Shown here one piece after another: positions 58,801-64,000 of a stretch of 64,000 nucleotides of DNA (its first letter is position 1; every line of letters starts with the position of its first letter). The position numbers were made by a program, and so were the translations under genes. This stretch comes from Dendrobium chrysotoxum (lineage: Eukaryota; Streptophyta; Magnoliopsida; Asparagales; Orchidaceae): assembly GCA_019925795.1 (NCBI GenBank), contig CM034315.1:5332001-5396000 (forward strand). The letters are read 5' to 3'. The notes under the pieces were generated by a model, which saw nothing but the letters and a program-made list of their open reading frames with translations, had not been told where the DNA came from and did not search any database.

Positions 58801-61800
58801 TGTCATGATTGCGCGGTTGCCAGATAGCATCAGACATGTTTGAAATTAATCTGGTTGTTCTCATGATGTAGCATTATTTAGGAAGTTAGAATTAAAATGG
58901 AAGCGATGAGATCAGAGACGTTATAAATAATGGATTCATACATGAGAGACAAATATGACTGGATGTGGAGACACAACATATATTAAATATATTAAGAGAT
59001 AACATGTATGGACATTGTGATTTTCTATACCTATGTCATGCATTTAAATATTTTCTTATCTATTTTTTTTTAATCAAAATCATATGTCAAGGTCAAGCTC
59101 CAACAATAGCTTATTTATCATATGTTTATTTTTTGCATTCTTGAAATCATGACATACTAGTTATGAACACGCAATTATAATGCTAAGAATACACTACAAA
59201 TACTAATAGGAAAGGTAGCAAAAATATAATATATTCTTTTCCAGGCATTTTATTCACCCAAATGTGTTATAATAATAAAAATGCTACTTGCGAGTAAGAA
59301 ACTATAATGCAAAGAACCCAAATGTGTTATAATAATAAAAATACTACTTGCGAACAAGAAACTATGCAAGGAATATAGTGCAACTACTGGCAAAAAAGAT
59401 AGCAAACATACAATGCTCTAACGTTGCACATTTTATTGGAACAAATGTTGTATAGCCGAAAGATACAACTGAGAAAAATGTTGTGGTTTCATGTTTTCGT
59501 AGAAGTATCTATGTGTGTCCTACATTTATGGGCATGCTTCGCAGTCCATATCCCACAGTTCTCTTAAAAGTATGTACTTGTTTTTTTTCATGTGCAACAC
59601 ATGTCAAAGCATTTATGATATGTTTCTATGTTTGGTCCATGTTCAATATGAGCGAAATTATTATGTACAGACTCTGAACATGTGAACAATCAATCAGGAG
59701 TTTGCACGTAGCTATGCACATAACTTTTTACATGCTCTTGATATCTGCACCTTCCTATCAGCACATAATAATTTCTCCTTGTTAGAGTTATTTGAATTAT
59801 TTGGCTACCATATTAATATTATCATATATGCTTAATATTAATTAGGAATTTATTATATTGATTATTATAATATATCTTCATATGGGAATGTTCTATTTTG
59901 TTTTACTTTCCTTATTGCTCATTCTTGTACTTGCATTAAAATGATTTAAATAAAGATGCAGCCTTTTACATTTTCTATTATGGTATTAGAGCTTCATCTT
60001 TGTCTCTATGTGCAGATCTATGAGGATCTCGTTCAAAGCCTTTTTTACCTTGGTACCCGTCCAAAGCCTCTCCAATTTGTAGATCGTGTGGACTATTTTT
60101 CTCGTGTTTTGCTTGTGCGCAGCTTTGCTGAACCCTTTGCTCGTCCTCAATTACTCAACCATTTGCTCATGCACTGCTTCATGGTTTAATTACTTGTGCA
60201 TCCCAACATGCTTAATCCCAATCGTGCAGATCCTTTCACTAGCTTGGATTCCTTCGCTTGCTTTCTCTCGCTCCGAATCGGTCAGTTGCTCACCCGTGTT
60301 GCCACTTGCATGCAGTTCCTTTATTTGTTCGCTCGTGTGGGCCTCTTCACTTGCCCTCATCTTATTGTGATTCACCTTTGTTGGACCACATTTGCTCTGC
60401 TACTTCTCTCAGTAACTTCGATGTTTGTTGCTTCACTAACTTCTTCATCTTCTTCTTCTATCTTGCAGATCTAGTGATGATCTTGTGAATATCCTGTGAA
60501 AATCCCTTGAGTATCTTATGGAGATCTCACGAGAATTCTGTAAAGATCCCGTGAGGATTTAGTCTCTCGTGACGATTTGTTCACCTTTGACCTTGACAAA
60601 GGTTGGCGCAGTGTCAATCTCTCGGTTTTTTTTTTTGGATGTTAAGATAATATCTCATTCTAATATCGATTGGCTCAGATGAGCAATTTCGAAAAGTTAT
60701 TAAACAACTCTTGACTTGAATCTCTTGATCTTTCTTTCACGTACAAACTATGGATGCTCCTAGTTTTAGCTGTCTAGTATGGATTGATATATGTTATTTC
60801 ATATTTATATTATCATGTGCGTAATAGCTATTAGAAATTTGTAGCATTATCTATTGTAATAAATCTTCATTATGGAAGATATTTTTCTTTATTATACTTT
60901 ATCTTATTGTGCATGTTTGTACTTGCAGAAGAATTATTTAAATAAAGAGGTCATTTTTAAGTTTTGTCACTCCCAACATGAGCTCGTGGGTCATTGCTTT
61001 TTAACTAGTCTCGTATCTTTCATTTAGCTTTCTGAATTACAAACAACATGTTGAATCTAGTATCTGTTACTCAACTGTTCCACTTTGGTTTTGCATGCAC
61101 AGGACACACTGATGTGTTCCATGAGTTTTAGAAAATATTGTGAATTCTGGTACAATTTCTCTCCATTGATTTGATGCTCTCAATCTCCATGGCCTTTTGA
61201 GCTTTGCAGGAAAGGTTCTATTTTGGAGATGATGTTTTACCCTGCTTTGAAACCGGGATCCCACTCCTGTTACAGCGTCTCCGCCAACTCCCTGATGCTG
61301 ATAATGTATGATTGTTCTTTATACATTATACTAGGGCTTCTGTTGCATATGATTCTATCATCCATCTTGTGAAGTAAATCCTAGTATTATTGAATAACTA
61401 TTAATTCCTCTTATCAATCATTGCTAGATAACTATAGCATTCCCTGATGATGGAGCATGGAAGAGATTTCACAAACAGTTGCAGCATTTTCCCATGGTTG
61501 GTTAGCACATTGATTTCGTTTCTAGGTCACTGGATATGTTTGAATAGCTATGAAACAGTACTAATCCGTTGCTTAATTCTTATTTTGGTGAAAGATTGTC
61601 TGTGCAAAGGTTCGTGAAGGTGATAAACGGATTGTTCGAATCAAAGAAGGAAGTCCTAATGGTCGGCATGTTGTTATTGTTGATGATTTGGTGCAATCTG
61701 GAGGCACTCTTATTGAATGTCAGGTGATGTATGGAAACTTTTTAGCATATGAAATCTGAACATTGAATATTTTTACCATGGATGTAATTTCGATCAGTGG

Positions 61801-62279
61801 TTTTCAATCTGTATTTATTTGTTGAAATGTAACAAAGCCTGCATTAAGTTCTTGAGAGCTATCTTAAGCTTGGAAACATCCCTTGAAAATGACATGAATA
61901 TATATATAATGAACGAAATATGTTAAGTCATTTCAATTAATGTCCGCTTTCCTTTATACAGAAAGCTTTGGCAAGTCAAGGTGCTGCTAAAGTTAGTGCT
62001 TATGTGACACATGGTGTTTTCCCCAAGCAATCATGGAAACTTTTTTTGCAAAATAATTCCAGTAATCTACTAACTTCCTCCTATCATATAACTCTGCTTT
62101 TGTTTACTGTTTTCTAATCGTATCTCGTTGATTTTTTTTTTCTAGAGGATCTTAGTAACTGCTTTACTTATTTCTGGATCACTGACTCTTGCCCGCTTAC
62201 TGCTAAAGCCATTGCTGATAAGCCTCCATTTGAGGTGCTGAGTCTTGCCAGCTCCATTGCAGATGCCCTTCAGATCTGA
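53418..62279 (+). CDS. PRS4: Ribose-phosphate pyrophosphokinase 4 (PRPP synthase), 7 exons
   Basis: Coding exons: 53418-53533, 57945-58260, 61210-61305, 61428-61496, 61595-61723, 61962-62061, 62146-62279; 960 nt, 319 aa, frame kept at every junction. It transfers pyrophosphate from ATP or another NTP to ribose 5-phosphate to make PRPP, the precursor of purines, pyrimidines, NAD, histidine and tryptophan. Signatures: [50 protein letters not shown] (residues 181-192), and the PRPP-binding loop VVIVDDLVQSGGTLIEC (225-241). It ends SSIADALQI as in plant PRS3/PRS4, the class II, phosphate-independent type. The start MEKRTKKLIHLFHC shows no transit peptide, which fits a cytosolic form. Upstream codons stay open but have no ATG. 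Intron 2 has a GC donor (CAG/GCAAGT); the others are GT-AG. Intron sizes are 4,411, 2,949, 122, 98, 238 and 84 bp. Confidence 0.95.
53533..55183 (+). repeat. Threefold tandem repeat in PRS4 intron 1
   Basis: Units at 53533-54093 (561 bp), 54094-54638 (545 bp) and 54639-55183 (545 bp) are nearly identical. Each starts GGTCTGAAACTCTGAATCC, which in the first unit is the splice donor of exon 1. Units 2 and 3 share an 18-bp loss and a 2-bp gain against unit 1, so one of them was copied from the other after a first duplication. Confidence 0.95.
55184..57944. other. Rest of PRS4 intron 1
   Basis: AT-rich intronic DNA. It includes a minisatellite-like stretch at 55690-55855 and a (TTTA)n tract at 55858-55890. 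No gene is seen. Confidence 0.55.
55690..55855 (-). repeat. Short minisatellite related to the one in the transporter intron
   Basis: On the minus strand it shows CTACAGTC, GACCACCGTC and CGATTACGGTCC type words, matching the units at 32457-33420 in reverse orientation. About five worn units remain. Confidence 0.6.
59256..59373 (+). repeat. Tandem duplication with a 60-bp period
   Basis: ACCCAAATGTGTTATAATAA starts at 59256 and again at 59316, each followed by AAAAAT(G/A)CTACTTGCGA and AAGAAACTAT. It lies in PRS4 intron 2. Confidence 0.85.
59780..60969 (+). mobile_element. Old, short non-autonomous LTR element in PRS4 intron 2
   Basis: The left LTR (59780-59980, starting TGTTAG) and right LTR (60771-60969, starting TGTCTAG and ending TGTCA) share TATTATCAT, AATATATCTTCAT-like words, TTGTACTTGCA and ATTTAAATAAAGA. 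They are strongly diverged. TGGTATTAGAGC at 59981-59992, one change from the initiator-Met primer site, follows the left LTR directly. The flanks CTCCT and CTCCC match at four of five bases. The interior of about 790 bp has no gag or pol, so the element is non-autonomous (TRIM-like) or was emptied by deletion. Confidence 0.65.
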
Positions 62280-63171
62280 GAATTCTTCTGCAGAGAAGTG
62301 ATTCTGATGCCTCAAAACAAGTACACACTCAGGCCCCAATTACTCTTTTTTCTCTATGCTGGGTTTTTTCTTAAGAGTCAAATTATTTTTATTCTAAATA
62401 CCTTTTGTTTTGGAGTCTAGTTTGATTTGATTTACCTCCTAAACAATGACGTCTTTTGCTGTCAGCAAAACCTAAAACATAGGATTGCAAATGAATCAAT
62501 ACGTTCGACAAATTACTCGTAGTTTAGTTTGATTAAAACTTGTTCATGATCATTGAATTAAGTAATTTAATAAGCTTGAACACTTTTATAAATACTTGAT
62601 TGATAAATAAACTCGCCTGAATAGTTATTCGGTTTGTTTATGATCATGAACAATATCATCTTGATTGATAAATAAACTCGCCTGAATAAACTATCTTTTT
62701 TTTAATGAAGAGATAGTCTGACTAATGATTGAACTCAAATTCATTGAATTGAGCTCAAGTTAGAGATGACTTGAACTTGATTCAGCTTATTTATAGCATT
62801 GTTTCATATCCATTGTTATCATGTTCTTGATTTGTTCTGAATTAGCTGAATTAGATGGTTAAACAGTCACAAATGGAGTTACAAATCAAACAACTAGCAT
62901 CAGAAACAGTCAGGACTGGATAACTTCATCAATTGTTATTTTTAAGCTTATAGGGCTATCCAGTTTTGTACTTATCAATCTATTATTAAGCCCTTTGTTT
63001 CATTATTTGCATCTAAATCAGATTCTTAATTGTCTTTTCTTATATTTCTTTCAATTCATGATTGTGGTTTCTCATCATCTTCTTTGCTTTTGCAGTCTCT
63101 AACTCCCAATTTTTTTGAAGCTGCAACAGCATGTCATGCCTGTTGCCTATGTTATTCGCTCAAGTGATTTA
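62280..63171. other. 3' flank of PRS4
   Basis: The first few hundred bases are probably the 3' untranslated region. A short duplicated piece, TTGATTGATAAATAAACTCG, occurs near 62599 and 62660. Nothing else is recognised. Confidence 0.5.
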
Positions 63172-63301
63172 GGCTTTGTTTGGGATAGCTTTTTTATTGC
63201 TTTCTAAAATGATTTTTTAGTACATAAATTTTTAATTCAAGAAATTTTTGTACTAATAAGCTGTTTTAAAAAGCAGCAAAAAAATCATCTCAAATAAAGC
63301 C
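63172..63301. mobile_element. MITE, Tourist-like, with TTA target duplication
   Basis: A 130-bp element whose ends GGCTTTGTTTGGGATAGC and CATCTCAAATAAAGCC are inverted repeats. It is flanked by TTA on both sides (63169-63171 and 63302-63304), the 3-bp target of PIF/Harbinger-type (Tourist) elements. The same family is at 15678-15792. Confidence 0.8.
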
Positions 63302-63304
63302 TTA

Positions 63305-64000
63305 GTCTACTAATGCTTAGAGAATTTTATGAAGCAATGAATGTAAGCTATGCATCATAGGTAGTATTATTTATCATCTTAGAGAGTTTTCTCTGTTTTC
63401 TGTTCACTAAAGAACAATAGATTCTATATTCCCAAAAGAAATAAAGCCTTTGTTTGCTTTTTGGAATAAAATATTGATTAGATAATAAGTAAAAAGCTTA
63501 TTCATTGTGAAACAGTGTGAAATGATTGAGAGTTTTGTACTCTTTGAGAGGAGAAATTATTCTGTGGTCACCGAATGGCGTCAATAGGCGAATTAGGATG
63601 TGTAATATTATTTTTTTCTGTGTATCAGTGATGTGTATTGCTGTGTGCCGGGTGACGTGGTGTATCCTTATTCATCTCTGGACCGTCTGATGACCGCACA
63701 GAATAATTTCTACTTTGAGAGGGTGTGATATTGAAGCCAAGTTTTTTCTAATTCTTATAGAAAAATTAAAAAAATGATTTCATTTAATACAATGCTCAGC
63801 TTTGGAATATTTTTTTATAGACTTTTGATTGGTTACAATTTATTGGTTTTATTATAATATGATAGTTATAAAAAAATTGTTGTATAATTTATTTATGAAA
63901 ATAAAAGTATGGCTTGAAAATTTTTTAGAGAAAGAAATACAGATAACAAAAAAAGGTAATATAATAATTAAATTGAAATTAATTTTTGCTTAATTGTTTG
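63305..64000. other. AT-rich intergenic DNA
   Basis: No gene, RNA or repeat that I can support up to the window end. Confidence 0.5.

Overview
This is nuclear DNA of a flowering plant. Three genes with many introns are read exon by exon, and the rest is AT-rich DNA packed with LTR retrotransposons, LINE, SINE and MITE copies. The gene structures and repeat families would fit a non-grass monocot, but that is a guess; the sequence alone does not fix the species. No rRNA, tRNA gene, CRISPR array or bacterial feature was seen.

Left part (1-24 kb). A decayed Ty3/gypsy chromovirus fills 1-5795; its 5' LTR is cut by the window edge. A Ty1/copia relic lies at 7.36-7.9 kb, next to a run of 30 G. A young Ty1/copia element with perfect ends occupies 9152-13697. 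From 13.7 to 24 kb the DNA is AT-rich, with small tandem duplications, a MITE, SINE copies and exon-like fragments of an unrecognised minus-strand gene or pseudogene at about 17.4-22.3 kb.

Middle part (24-51.6 kb). A two-exon arabinogalactan peptide gene (24185-24507, minus) is followed by a very long minus-strand gene for a CMP-sialic-acid-transporter-like nucleotide sugar transporter: 8 coding exons, 28828-51599, 333 aa, with an intact reading frame. Its 1 kb of coding sequence is spread over 22.8 kb because introns 4 (14.1 kb) and 6 (5.4 kb) are full of nested insertions. Intron 4 holds an old gypsy integrase split by an LTR element that has only 75 bp between its 1.44-kb LTRs, plus a second gypsy element whose deletion fuses pol to the middle of the 3' LTR. 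Intron 6 holds a degenerate minisatellite split by a solo LTR, which is itself split by a 5'-truncated LINE, and then another solo LTR. Target-site duplications mark every one of these insertions.

Right part (51.6-64 kb). About 1.8 kb away and divergently transcribed is the gene for a class II type ribose-phosphate pyrophosphokinase (PRS4-like), 7 exons, 53418-62279, 319 aa, also intact. Its first intron carries a threefold tandem repeat that copies its own splice donor, and its second intron has a GC donor and an old short LTR element. The nucleotide sugar transporter is expected in the Golgi membrane, the AG peptide at the cell surface and PRS4 in the cytosol; nothing in the window links the three into one pathway. 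No new multi-gene system was found. The most unusual items are the LTR element with the 75-bp interior and the insertions nested inside working introns.
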